From Merluccius polli (Eukaryota; Chordata; Actinopteri; Gadiformes; Merlucciidae): a stretch of DNA of 64,000 nt. Made by a program: the position numbers and the translations under genes. The number at the start of each line of letters is the position of its first letter. The first letter of the stretch is position 1. The notes below the pieces were generated by a model that saw nothing but the letters and a program-made list of their open reading frames with translations, searched no databases and was not told where the DNA came from. Shown here one piece after another: positions 47,203 through 58,267 of the stretch. The DNA is taken from assembly GCA_030340625.1 (NCBI GenBank), contig JAOPHQ010002851.1, positions 248,001 through 312,000 on the forward strand, written 5' to 3'.

Positions 47203-48881
47203 GTCGGGTCACACACCTGGTTGAAAGGTCACGAGGGAGAGAGAGAGAGAGGGGGGGGGGGAGGGAGAGGGAGAGAGGGGGGGGGAGGAGAGGGAGAAAC
47301 AGGCAAGGGTATGGCGGGGTAGGGGGCGGTAAAAGACGGCCCAATATCTTTGACATATTGAGATGTAGGGAAGTATCGGTCTAGCAGGAGCACATGTTAG
47401 AACTGATGGGTACTTTGTCTGTTGCGATGGATTCTTTAATGACTATGTACACTAAAGTCTGAGCGTGAAATTTAAAGTAAAACATGTTTTTCTAGGTGGA
47501 AAACGGTTTGGAGGGTAAATGCGAGTTTAAGGAGAGAATGGAGGGAGGAAAATGGCGTCACCTTTGTTATTTCTCAACGCTACTTTCTATATCTTTTCAT
47601 CAAGGCAACTGAAATTCCCTGCTATATCCGTATGGTGAAATCACATTTTGTGAGTGAAATCGTAGAGCAACACGACAGAAGCCTGAGAACAAAAATGTGT
47701 ATAACATACATATATAAAACGCCATAAAAATGTCACATAAAAAGTCACAATGCCCAACATAAAGCAACGTTGTAATCAAAGCTTCATAAATGATTTGATG
47801 GGCATTGTTCTCGAAACATAAAGGCTGTCAGTCTTACAACTTGCCGTCACATAAAGTGACAAAGATATGTATTAAAAGAAATCCTGTGTATACTGCCCTC
47901 TGATGTATAGGACATCGAGTTGCAAGGTTGTTTAAGAATGTATTATTCATGTGTTAATCTGTTTCAATAAGTAATGGTGGCGTTGTAGGTTGCGTGTATT
48001 AAAGGGCTGCGGTGACATCTGGTGGTGGTAAAAGTGTAGTACAACTTGAGTCAAGCAGACCAATGTAAATGTCATGGGAATAAAAAAATATAGATACTTA
48101 AAAATATCTAAATGTCAGAAGTGTGCGGTGGTCAGGTAGATAGCATATCTGACTGAGAAAATGAGAAAAGATTAAAATAAATTGTTGATATTACAATGGT
48201 CAAACATGAACATGAACTTCTCTTCAATCTTTTTTGTGCCTTTTTTTTTTTAACATTGTCAGTTGAAATGTTTGGTCTTGACGGGACGTTGGGGACAGGA
48301 ACAGGAAGCGTTGACCATAGTGCATGCAACATGGAGTCAGACAGTTGAGTCTGGAGGCAGCAGGCTGTGGTTGCGAGGTTATTGTCGAGCATGAATACAC
48401 AATATTACTCACAATATATCACTATAAAGTGAAAGTTAAAGACATTGAGGCAAGTTTCCGAGCAGCAGGAAGAGAGTAAATCAAATGGGAGGGTTAGATA
48501 GGCTACTAGCTGTAAAAAAGTAATTTACAATCAATTCTTAAGTCAGTTGATAATTAAAAAAATAAATGACATTTATCTTATTACGCTGTTCAGATGTCAG
48601 ATGCCTACAAATTGTAAATGGAGTTTGAAAAAGGTTAGCTGCACAGAAAAGGAAAACGTGTTAAAGTCAAATTGAACGAACACCATAACAAAAAAAAAGA
48701 CAAATGAAAAAATATATAGAAAGGGTCGTAATGTCGTCCAGACACAAGCAGGATGATCGCTATGAACAAAGAATGTCCAAAGGATGGAAATTTAAAAAGA
48801 ATATGAAATTGGTAGTAGGAAAAACATCAGCCTTTTGGTCCACCTGTGAACCTACTGGACAGGATGTAGAAAGATACCCAT

Positions 48882-49160
48882 TAGGGCTGCAACGATTAGT
48901 CGATCCACAGAAAATTAATCAAATCAAATGTTTATCATTGATTAATTTTTTAGGTAACTTATCAAATACAAATACAAATACTAAATTGCTTGATGCTTCA
49001 GAAAGTCAAATGTTTGATTCATTATAAAATTAATAATGAATCTGTGGTAACTTGTGATAGCATTTGCTTTTCATTGTTATTAATGATATTTTCTAGACTA
49101 AATGATTAATCGAAAAATTGATAAAAATAACTATGAAAATAATCGTTAGTTGCAGCCCTA
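48882..49160. mobile_element. hAT-type MITE
   Basis: Ends TAGGGCTGCAACGATTAGTC and AATCGTTAGTTGCAGCCCTA are inverted repeats. Flanking octamers ATACCCAT and ACACCCAG match at 6 of 8, as expected for an old 8-bp hAT target-site duplication. Confidence 0.8.
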
Positions 49161-49403
49161 ACACCCAGTGATCTTTTTCCCGGGCAACGCAAAGTGACAA
49201 GATGTTATGAGGTGAATTATTAATGCCTTGACTAAATGCTCTGGACAAGAGACAACACAGCTTAGGTGGAGACTGTAATGTTACACTGCTGCACTTTACT
49301 GGTTCGGGTTGCTGGTTGACCACAGTGTGCTTAAGGGCAAACTAATCCACAGGTAGAGGAGTGGTGTGAGGAGCACAGGGGAGAGGAGAAAGGGGACACT
49401 TAC

Positions 49404-49480
49404 ATTTCTTGCATCCACACTTCTTGATCCTTTTGGGATCTGTGATGTCATCATGGCAGGCCTTGCAGTAAAATAGCGCC
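49404..49480 (-). CDS. kcnma1: BK exon: heme-binding CKACH segment
   Basis: The 77-nt exon reads ALFYCKACHDDITDPKRIKK then CGCKK. It carries the Cys-x-x-Cys-His motif (CKACH) that binds heme in mammalian BK, in the linker after RCK1. The donor AAAT|GTAAGT is the c2 splice site, after which STREX and the other cassettes can be inserted. The acceptor is TTTTCAACAG. Confidence 0.97.
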
Positions 49481-49793
49481 CTGTTGAAAATGCCATAAAA
49501 GAATATATTTAAAATAATAAATAAATCAATAAAAATACATTTTTTTTAAATAATAATAATTTATATTAAATCAAATCTTTGTATCAGGGACACAATTCTC
49601 AATGTAATGTCACATCATTGTAAATATAATGTATGTTTAATTGTATTACCGAATCATTTCTGTTGTTAAAATCATGATGCTTTCTGCACTTCTTTCAGGA
49701 GAAGCCAAATGCAACAGCAGTAACAACACACATGACATTTTCACGGCTTATTGCAAAATAAAAACACACTTCTATTATAAGAGACAATAGTAC

Positions 49794-49880
49794 CTCTTCA
49801 CTTCTTTGGCATCGCTGGCCATGAAGAAGCCCAGGGTCCCCTCCGTCATCTTGACATGGTTACCAGGGTTTATGAGTGTG
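49794..49880 (-). CDS. kcnma1: BK exon: RCK1 TLINPGNHVKMTEGTLGFF
   Basis: The 87-nt exon reads TLINPGNHVKMTEGTLGFFM, ASDAKEVK, with split codons at both ends. The acceptor is CTCCAATAG and the donor AGAG|GTACTA. No SRKR-type (c1 site) extension is visible at its start. Confidence 0.96.
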
Positions 49881-50092
49881 CTATTGGAGGGTGAGCAACA
49901 CGTTATAGATGACAAGGCATGGGGAACAACGCAGGATGACTGTTTAGCATCCTGACTGTTTAGCATCCTGACTATCAGGTGGTCTCTAAAATGTGCTCTC
50001 TAAAGGTGGCCTTTATGTAGAAGTGTAACCCTTTCAGAATCAGCACTACAACACACAAAAACTACAAAGATGGAGCGCAGGGAAGACAATCA

Positions 50093-50146
50093 TCATGTCA
50101 AGTCACTTTGGATAATAAGTGTCTGCTAAATGAATAAATAGTAGTA
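50093..50146 (+). mobile_element. SINE tail fragment
   Basis: CAAGTCACTTTGGATAATAA then GTGTCTGCTAAATG, the 3' core of the SINE family seen at 35,649. Confidence 0.6.
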
Positions 50147-50170
50147 TACGTAGTAGATTTCAGTTCCTAC

Positions 50171-50239
50171 CTGCTTTCCCTCTGGTCAGACTTGTACTCA
50201 ATAGCTATGAGCAGCAGCTTGAGTTTGACATAGCAGAGT
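50171..50239 (-). CDS. kcnma1: BK exon: RCK1 LCYVKLKLLLIAIEYKS
   Basis: The 69-nt exon reads LCYVKLKLLLIAIEYKSDQR, ES and ends in AG to give Ser with the next exon. Mammals have KSANRESR. The acceptor is TCTTTTGCAG and the donor GCAG|GTAGGA. This is the 5' side of the c1 splice site. Confidence 0.96.
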
Positions 50240-50419
50240 CTGCAAAAGATGAGAGGACATGGTTAGAAATGTAATGTCTTAGATGCACTTCTATACTTTG
50301 TAATGTCTGAATCTTAAAGGTGCAGTGTGTAGGACTTAGTGGCATCAAGAGTTTCAAGAGTTTGCAGTGACAAAAGCAAAAAAGTATTAGCTGTTAGAAA
50401 AGGGGCGTAATGTACTTAC

Positions 50420-50529
50420 TCGCAGATGACAGGAAAGGATAAGCCCACAAAGGCGCTGGATAGATACTCTGTGTACATCTCGTTGGCAACACCCTCCAGG
50501 TAATATTTCTGCCAAGTGTCTTCCTCAAT
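50420..50529 (-). CDS. kcnma1: BK exon: RCK1 IEEDTWQKYYLEGVANEMYT
   Basis: The 110-nt exon reads IEEDTWQKYYLEGVANEMYT, EYLSSAFVGLSFPVIC. It contains the conserved acidic EED stretch of RCK1 that contributes to the RCK1 Ca2+ site in mammals. The acceptor is TATCTTCCTAG and the donor GCGA|GTAAGT. Confidence 0.97.
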
Positions 50530-50974
50530 CTAGGAAGATAAACAGCATTGCATAAAAGCAGGGGAAAAAATCTATTAAAGCTGCAGACATAAAAAAAAAA
50601 GAAGCTTTATCACCATATTTATTCTTTTACCATCCTTCATACTTAACAATTTAACATTCATCTCTTTTGTTAAGTAATCTCCAGTTTACAGACAGCTAGT
50701 TCATGTGTTTAGAGCTAGCTGGTTGGGCATGACAGTTTGTGTTGGTGTATCTCAACATGCTCATTCTTAGAAATACTTTCTTCTTCTTGTTTTATTGTCT
50801 TAATGATGGTCCTTCTTATGCATTTTTGTACGTGATTTCTTAATTTGCAAAGCACAATGAATGGCCTTGTGTCTGAAGAGTGTTGCCGGCGTCAACCATA
50901 CACATACTAAACTTTCACTCCTCCATACTAAAATTTTGTCGTGAATGTAATTCGGGCGTATGCGTGGGCAGCAC

Positions 50975-51130
50975 CTTGATGAAGGACCTCATAGAGAACA
51001 GGTTGGCCAGCATGGTGGACAGGCCCTGGGCCAGACAGCTCTGGGCGATGAAGCCCAGCTTCAGCTCAGCCAGGCAGATGGCGTCATCCCCTTCCTTCCA
51101 GTTCCAACTGGGAATGTTCAACAGGTGGGC
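50975..51130 (-). CDS. kcnma1: BK exon: RCK1 core AHLLNIPSWNWKEGDDAICL
   Basis: The 156-nt exon (52 codons, phase 0) reads AHLLNIPSWNWKEGDDAICL, AELKLGFIAQSCLAQGLSTM, LANLFSMRSFIK. The NLFSMRSF segment holds the Met implicated in RCK1 Ca2+ sensing in mammals. The acceptor is GGTCCGCAG and the donor AAG|GTGCTG. Confidence 0.98.
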
Positions 51131-51325
51131 CTGCGGACCAAAATAATATCCGTGATTTCATTCCTGCGTGGTGGAGTTGAATCATACGGTGATGAGACAC
51201 GGTTCCCATATTTTGTTCCACCTCATTCGTCCAGGTCTTTGTGGATGTGGTGGTAAATGATCTAGTTTCCCGTTCAGGGATTACCAACAAAGTATAATAT
51301 GGTATTGTGTGGCGTTCCCGCCTAC

Positions 51326-51395
51326 CTTGTTGTGGTACTGCAACATCTGGGTGATGATCCTGATCTTGGGATGATAGTTCTTAATAGATATCACC
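51326..51395 (-). CDS. kcnma1: BK exon: RCK1 VISIKNYHPKIRIITQMLQY
   Basis: The 70-nt exon reads VISIKNYHPKIRIITQMLQY, HNK, identical in pattern to other vertebrate BK channels. The acceptor is CTCATCAG and the donor AAG|GTAGGC. Confidence 0.97.
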
Positions 51396-52113
51396 CTGAT
51401 GAGAGACGAAAAACAAACAAGCATTTTCTACATCGTATATTTCTATTTTCTCCACGATGAACCCCCGAAGCGCAGTCCAATCTAGACGTGCTAGACTGTT
51501 CAATCGGCAAAGACATAACAAGTCTTTAGAAGTGATCGATGGGGCGCTGATCAGCCAGTCAATAGTAGCTTAGCCTGAAGGGAGCATGCGGCCTGGTGAT
51601 TTGATGGGGGTGAGATCATGTCTGTGTCGTATAGAGATGACTGGGTTTCCTACATACTCCCCTATGCACGCTATTTAAATCTATGGGGGGCGGGGGTGCA
51701 CATTGATTTCCCTATAAGCCCGTGACAAGAGCCCAACATTTACTGTCTGGAGAGATAGGCACTTAAAATGACATGCACCCCCGACGACAATTCACATTAA
51801 TTTCTGGCCTCCCCTGATGATGAGCTTGAAGCAGAGCGATAAAACTGTTGATTTGCTGTGACGTGTACGCATATGAAATAGTATTCACTCGCTTAACGAA
51901 TACCTGATTACAACAAGTAATCAAATCATTTCGATAGGGAATACGAGGTAAACAATGACGGCACGTATAATATATGCATAAAAACAATTAGCCGTGGTAC
52001 CACATCTATATTTATATACACACGTATAACAAGTATCAAACACGCACAGACACACGCACGCACGTATACGCACACACACACACACACACATGCAGCAGTG
52101 CAATATCAGCTAC

Positions 52114-52196
52114 CTCATGATATTGGAGGCATCCTCTGCATCGGGGTCAGCACAGTATTTATTGGCTAGAATCAAACAAGCATCCGCCGACTCAAT
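52114..52196 (-). CDS. kcnma1: BK exon: RCK1 IESADACLILANKYCADPDA
   Basis: The 83-nt exon reads IESADACLILANKYCADPDA, EDASNIM. It includes the SADAC Asp of the RCK1 Ca2+ site and the acidic DPDAED patch. The acceptor is CACCTTTCAG and the donor TGAG|GTAGCT. Confidence 0.98.
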
Positions 52197-52329
52197 CTGA
52201 AAGGTGAACAGCAATAATGTGGTTGTTGATGAATCAAATCAATAACTGATGGATTGTAACACAGATCTTTCTCCTCAAGTCCCAGAATCACCGTGGACTT
52301 GTAGTCTACCCCTACATGATTTTAAATTT

Positions 52330-52600
52330 AGATTCGGTACATCAAAATGCATCATGGGATTTTTTGTTGCAGATACACCGCCATATTGAGAGGACTCATG
52401 AGAGTTGCAGCACTGTAAGATCCTAAACCAATGTAAATATACCGTAACCTAGGCTAGAGAAAACGTTGTTTTGCCACGTCTCGCATGAGAAACGCTGTGG
52501 CAGTTTCAAACCCCCATAATGACAAATCCTTTCATGATTAATTATTAAAACAATGACCAAAAACATTTTTTTTGTGCATTTTAGATTTCAACTTGCATTT
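52330..52600. mobile_element. second copy of the 31.8-kb MITE family
   Basis: GCATCATGGGATTTTTTGTT, CCGCCATATTGAGA and AATATACCGTAACCTAGGCT match the copy at 31,803 in the same order and orientation. The outer ends are decayed. Confidence 0.75.
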
Positions 52601-52794
52601 CCGCAATCTTTTAAATGTATTTGACTTTTATTTTACCGGGTTAGTCCCTTAAGATTAAAAATCTATTTTTCAAGAGAGAGCTGGCCAAAAAGGGCAGCAG
52701 TACATGAAGTGGCAACATATTGTTGTGTATGTTGTGTTGTGTTGTGTTGTGCTGTGTTGTGTTGTGCTGTGTGGTGTGGTGTTGTGTAGGTTAC

Positions 52795-52900
52795 CTTGAC
52801 TCTGGCCAGGTCATGTGGGTTGAGGACAGAGCCTTGGTAGAACTCCACCTGGGTGAAGTGGCGCTTAAACAAGGCTTCCAGCTCAAGATTAGGGGAAATA
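52795..52900 (-). CDS. kcnma1: BK exon: RCK1 ISPNLELEALFKRHFTQVEF
   Basis: The 106-nt exon reads ISPNLELEALFKRHFTQVEF, YQGSVLNPHDLARVK. The acceptor is TTCCTTCAG and the donor AAG|GTAACC. On the transcript strand a short ACAAC/ACACA repeat follows the donor. Confidence 0.98.
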
Positions 52901-53092
52901 CTGAAGGAACAGAGCAACGGCACGCACAGCTCTTAGGACCGATGAATTTTAATCTCATGAGAGGATTTCGTAAAGGATGTACCATGCATTTTTGCAAGAT
53001 TATCTCATTGGTGAAAAACGAAAAACATTATATGAATGAATCCAAGGTTATGCAATTCAACAAGAAAAACATGTATGAATCATGCTACTTAC

Positions 53093-53203
53093 TTATGAAG
53101 AAAAACAATTTCTACATTGACATCATCCCTGTCCTTGTGCAGGAAGTCTTTTAGAAAGTTGGACACACTCTCCAGTGTGATGTGACCACAGACCACGATG
53201 TGC
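53093..53203 (-). CDS. kcnma1: BK exon: start of RCK1, HIVVCGHITLESVSNFLKDF
   Basis: The 111-nt exon reads HIVVCGHITLESVSNFLKDF, LHKDRDDVNVEIVFLH. It begins the RCK1 Rossmann-like domain just after the S6 gate linker. The first base completes the Lys codon from either S6 alternative. The acceptor is GTTTTCTAG and the donor ATAA|GTAAGT. Confidence 0.98.
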
Positions 53204-55982
53204 CTAGAAAACCAGGCGCAGGACAATAATGAAAGCAGCTTGGAAACAACAACAACAACAGCAAGGAATGATATTCATATTCCCAGTGGAATCCACAACA
53301 ATGATGTGATGGACCCTCCAACTATCTCCAAAAAGTAGTCTGCAGAAATCTTTTTTTGGTTTTTCATCTATGAGTCAGTCAAACTGACTATTTCACACAG
53401 CGATTGAATGGAAGACATGTTTGATGGGAACCGGTGGAACAAAACGCTCTGGATTTAGATGCTAAATCTGTGGTTTTGAGAGACAGGAGGGGAGGGGAGG
53501 GGAGGGGAGGGGAGGGGAGGGGAGGGGAGGGGAGGAAGGTAGGGGGGGGGGGGGGGTTCGGTAGCAGGTGGAGGTCAAAGACTACAGTGGATTTTGAGTG
53601 TGAGATTAGACCGGATCAGACTGGAGATTATTATAATTTTTTGTGTGTTGTGCTGTACCGAGGCTTTTTATATATCTACACTCTCAATCAAATATGTCCG
53701 CTTCCTTTTTAGATTTCAGCAGTTGAAATAACATTTTTACGTAAGTTCAATTTCAGTTTTGACGTGCTGCTAAACATATATAACATTTGTGTGGTACATA
53801 TTTTACTGTACGTCCGTTGAAATGAACATTTTACCTTGGTTTGTCCAGTTGTTAATACACAAGGTGTTAATACGCAGTACGGTATTTGGGTTTAGTTCTT
53901 TGCATGAATCGCATGAAATCGATGATGTGCCGGTTTACTGAACGATACAATTTAAAATTGTAAACCTAAATGCTACATGTGTACTGTAGAAAATACAGTT
54001 TCTTTCCATTTCCTCATTCTTTAGGACATAAATAATAAATAATAAATATATAGTTTTCTAATCGTTTTCATGATGGGTAACAATTGAGTCAATAATCTTA
54101 ATTTGCATATCCATGGTAATATATAGTGTGACAGTAGTGCAAGGAATAGAATGAGAAAAAAAGAAATACGGAAATAGAAGAAAGGGGAAGAATAAAAAAA
54201 ACAGTAATTAATTAACATTAACTTGACTTGTATGTTTTGTTATAGCAGAAAGTATAGATGTGATTAGAGACGTGGTCAACATTTTTATAAATCTATGAAT
54301 CAACAGACCTAAGTGTATGAGTAAGAGCTGCCTAGAAATACCCGACCTAGAAATGGATCGCAGCCACTGGAACTTTATCATAGCTATGTGACTATGTAAA
54401 ACGGCTAACACCTACTTTCCAGAAACCACAACAACGTTTAATATCATAACACATCATGAATAGAAAGAAACATCAAAATACACAACAAGGAGACACATTT
54501 CTCAAACCAAGTTTTCGTCACGAGGTCAAAAATCGAAGACACTAAATTTTTTTTAAAAAGCAAGCCAAAAAAAACTTTTCTGTCGAGGGCTTTGAAGAAG
54601 TAGTCGACTGGGCGGCAGAAAAACACAGAGCCTCTTTATAAACTATGGATAAAAATAGATTAAACACAAGATTTTCTCCATGTGTTGAGTGCGGTGAGGT
54701 CTTTTGAGGCGGGTGTAGGTGGTTGAGACTGAAGATAAAGGCCAAGAGTGTAGCGGTTTGCACAAGCATATAGCGAGCAAAAACAATTTTCAACTGATGA
54801 ATAAAAAAAAGACAAATGCAATGATACAAAAATCACGCAAGAAGCAAGCGATGGCATGCGAGCCCAGCAGGTAGGCGTGAGGGAAGCTCATCTCTAGAAT
54901 ATTCTGAATGCTAATATTGGTAATGAAAGCTTTAATGTTTGTTAGAATTGTTCATGAATAGAGCACGCCAAGCCAGTGACAATTTGTATATTAATGGGTC
55001 GTAAATAAGTAGTTATTTAGTGAAGGCAATGATGCAAAGTAACTAATTGGATGATACACTGTTGTTGACTAAAGACAGTTGCCTTTGAGATAACTGTAGA
55101 TAACCGCAAATTGTAATTGCTGTCAGAGGTGAGTTCAAGATGACAAGTATTGTCACCTTGAGTTTGGGTGAATGATGGCCATGTGAAACTCAATGGAGGG
55201 AGATGGGTGGATGATGAAAATGTGATTTCACAAACACATTTGCGCGGACAAATAGACACGTAAGCAGCTTAACAGAGACATTACACATTCACTCATGTAG
55301 GATGTTCTTAAAATAGATCACTGATAAATAAGCTGTGTGACTATAAACATGCATAAACTATGCATAAACTATAGGCTATCTTTTTTTTTATAATACTAAT
55401 ATATTTTACTGCAACTACTATGAGCCATACTGTCACTGCCACTATTGGCAAATGCCAAATTTGTATCATTTTGACTTTTATTGTTTATTTTCTCAGGGGT
55501 TTATCAAAAAAGTATACAATACTTATAAAATAAGTGTAACAGTTTTGTTATATTAGTTTCGGCAGTCACTATTACTTCTCATCACAGCCAATTTTTCCAG
55601 TTTTAGATCAAAGAGAAAACCCTACATGTACTATACATCTGTTGCATGACATATTACAAATACAAATGACTACAAAGCAGACATGTACTCCCAAGCAGTG
55701 CACCCAAAGCATTAGCATACCAACAGGCTTCATACAGATAATCATGGCCTAGGTCTTCAGTCACCGTGTGTGACTTTTGATTAGGCTAAATAAATGTTAA
55801 AAAAACAAAAAACTATAGGAGATCATAGGCTCCCAGGTTACAGTTGCCACTCTACATTTACAGTTGTGAGGGGGTATCACCTCTGTAAGAGAGGGACACG
55901 CAAGTCACACAAAACCACACCATTCAAAGTTGACTTCTTTGAAATTTTTTTAGAGGGGGGACTTTTACTTTGTTTGACTTAC
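53204..55982 (-). other. kcnma1: 2.8-kb kcnma1 intron
   Basis: AT-rich intron with a (GGGGA)n tract at 53,480-53,535 and a poly-G run just after it. Nothing else recognisable. No exon signals fit the S6-RCK1 phase. Confidence 0.6.
53480..53555. repeat. (GGGGA)n plus poly-G
   Basis: Nine or ten GGGGA units followed by a G run. G-quadruplex potential on the plus strand. Confidence 0.93.
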
Positions 55983-56074
55983 TTTCTGCCTCGTGTCGAG
56001 TTATAACTCCCTCCGTATTTCTTCCGATTAAGGATGAGAGCGGCAATTTCTGGCACGTAGCGAGCAAACATGGC
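55983..56074 (-). CDS. kcnma1: BK alternative S6 exon, RYVPEIAALILNRK form
   Basis: The 92-nt exon reads AMFARYVPEIAALILNRKKY, GGSYNSTRGR plus AA. It is the second member of the mutually exclusive S6 pair known in vertebrate BK and carries inner-pore S6 and the S6-RCK1 linker. The acceptor is ATTGCATGTAG and the donor GAAA|GTAAGT. Including both copies would add 92 nt and break frame. Confidence 0.95.
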
Positions 56075-56168
56075 CTACATGCAATAAAAACAAAAAAGAA
56101 AAAAGAAAATGGCATGCAGCGAAGGCTCTACTGCGTCGGAGGCCCGCAGAGCCTCCCAGAATACTTAC

Positions 56169-56260
56169 TTTCTCCCATTAACCGCACTATAGGAACCGCC
56201 ATATTTCTTGCGGTTTCCTATTAACTCTATGATTTCAGGGACGTAGCTCGCAAACATGGC
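56169..56260 (-). CDS. kcnma1: BK alternative S6 exon, SYVPEIIELIGNRK form
   Basis: The 92-nt exon reads AMFASYVPEIIELIGNRKKY, GGSYSAVNGR plus AA, the common S6 form; mammals have SAVSGR. It lies upstream of its partner, separated by a 94-bp intron. The acceptor is TTCCCTTAG and the donor GAAA|GTAAGT. Confidence 0.97.
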
Positions 56261-57588
56261 CTAAGGGAAAAAAGATAGAAGACAGAAGAGGAGACTAAAA
56301 AAAAGGGATAGGCAAAAAAAGGGAGAGCAAGTTCCTCTAGTTTTGGCGTTTAAAATATCCGATACATCTGGAGGAGTGAAAAGTAGTATCTATTGGTCAG
56401 TCGGGAGGGGGGGGGGGGGGGGGGGGGGGGGGATTGACAGTTGAAGCAACAGTTGAAAAAAAGCAAAAGGTAATCCTTTAAATTAGTCAGTTGTAATTAT
56501 ATCTTGGTTACATTCTTAACTACGAAGAGAAAGAATGGAAAGCGAGAGAAAAGAAAATTGCCAAGCCAACACGTACGAATATCAGAGGAAAGAAGAAAAA
56601 AATGTGCAGAAAAAAAGACACAGCTGACGACTAGTATGTCAATCTGTGATAGAAAAAAGTAAAGTGAAAGAAAGCGTAGAAAAGAAAGCCTTTAGTGCCA
56701 TGTTTCGTCCAACAAAAAACACATGATGGGGACAGATTGATTTGATCCGGGCAGCTTGATGGAAGGCAGATGCTGAAAACTTTGATTCCTGTAACTCTTC
56801 ATAGATTATTAAGCTTTGAGTGACAGTGGTGCACTAATCATATGTAGATTTATGGCTATATACATTTTTATATTCCCTCTTCTTTTGTGGATTCACTTTT
56901 GCTATGGGCAGCCCTAGATCATATTCTGGGAACTTATTTGAGAATAAGCCTATGGAATAAACCAGGGGGTAGGTTAATTCTCAAAGAAGTTTCCAGAATA
57001 CTATTACTACTACCACTACTACTACTAAGACCCCTCAAAATATACATGTTGAAACGCATGTTATGGCATCTGTGCATAACATTATACGGTATAAGGTATA
57101 TTTGAGACATCTGTAGCTATACTAGTATAGCTAGCTAGTGTAATTATAGCTTTACTATATAATAGCTACAGCTATTATTTTTGAGAGTGAGTGCTATCTA
57201 ATACTGTTTATCTACTATCTACTATCCATTAAGCTGGCCTTAAATCAAGCCCTCATCATGGTGTTTGTTGGAAAGTGTGTTGCAATGGAGGAAAGTGATG
57301 CCACCCGAAATCACGGGAATTTCCTGACAAGATGATAAGCAAACACGACATAACAACCATCAGAAATTAGTGCTTGAGCTGAGGAAATTCAACAAAATGT
57401 TCAAAATGCAAAACACATACGCAATACAAAAATACGAATAACTTTTTACTAATACGTTTGTACGAACACAAAAAACAACAACAGAACAATGCAAAATAAT
57501 TCCATGCATTTAACAGCAGGGTTTTTCCATCTCATTGTAAGCTAACAGTTTTTTTTTGGTGGGGATAAAGTATGAGAGGTTATTTTAC
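56261..57588 (-). other. kcnma1: 1.3-kb kcnma1 intron
   Basis: Intron between the pore exon and the first S6 exon. It has a (G)25 run at about 56,407-56,431 and A-rich sequence. Nothing else seen. Confidence 0.55.
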
Positions 57589-57759
57589 CAAACCACCAAG
57601 GATGAAGAAGACCATGAAAAGACGACCCAGTGTGGTCTTTGCATAAACGTCTCCATAGCCCACAGTGGACATGGTGACCATGAGCAGGTAGACACACTCC
57701 CAGTAGGAGAGAGCCTGGGAGTTCTCGAAGTCCTCCCAAGGGTCTCCTGAGTTCTCCAC
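57589..57759 (-). CDS. kcnma1: BK exon: pore helix and selectivity filter
   Basis: The 171-nt exon (57 codons) reads VENSGDPWEDFENSQALSYW, ECVYLLMVTMSTVGYGDVYA, KTTLGRLFMVFFILGGL. It contains the turret, the pore helix, the TVGYGD K+ filter, the following Tyr that makes BK sensitive to external TEA, and the Gly-Gly hinge at the top of S6. The acceptor is TGTTCCAG and the donor TTG|GTAAAA. Confidence 0.99.
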
Positions 57760-57877
57760 CTGGAACACAGGTCAGGATTTATACAGCAGCCAACACAGAG
57801 AGTCACGGTAGAGAGGGAGAGACAGACAGAGAGTGTCAGACAGGTGTCTTATATTGCACTGCTGCTTCAGACTGAGC

Positions 57878-57910
57878 AAGTGAGTGAGTGAGTGAGTGAG
57901 TGAGTGAGAG
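57878..57910. repeat. (GAGT)n microsatellite
   Basis: About eight GTGA units in the intron before S5-pore. Confidence 0.9.
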
Positions 57911-58191
57911 AGAAGGAAACAATGAGGAAACCAATGTCACGGGTAGAGTGAGTGAGTATGTGTGTGTGTGTGTGTGTGTTTTATAAAACCTTAACATATA
58001 AGATAAGATTAAATGCGGGACAATTATAACAATTATGCCATACAATTATAATATACTGAAGTGCATTGTATGATAAATAAACAAACCTTTTAAATGATGT
58101 CTTAACTAATTAAGTAGTTTGTTATACCAAATATGAACAAGTACCATGCTTCTATAGTCCATTTTGAATTCACTCGTGACTACAAACTTAC

Positions 58192-58267
58192 CAAGTGGAT
58201 GAAGCCTGCTGCTGTAAGCCATGTGCTTATGAAGATTGAGCACAGGTTCACCAACTTTATCGAGTTA
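58192..58267 (-). CDS. kcnma1: BK exon: S5
   Basis: The 76-nt exon reads NSIKLVNLCSIFISTWLTAA, GFIHL. It is the S5 helix; mammals have NLLSIF, so a Cys replaces Leu. The acceptor is TTTCACTAG and the donor TTG|GTAAGT. Confidence 0.97.

Larger units (their letters stand above)
41068..49403 (-). other. kcnma1: 8.3-kb c2-site intron
   Basis: The largest intron in the window, between CKACH...CGCKK and EEEQTALSPKKK. It holds STREX and three other phase-matched cassettes, an (AT)n and a (GT)n microsatellite, a SINE at 43,048-43,182, a hAT-type MITE at 48,882-49,160 and poly-G runs. The remaining stretches, for example 45,300-46,650 and 47,400-48,700, show no further phase-fitting exon that I could support. 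Confidence 0.7.

Noticed and set aside
49881..50170. SRKR insert at the c1 splice site
   Set aside because: No 12-nt SRKR-coding stretch with splice signals is visible between the two RCK1 exons.
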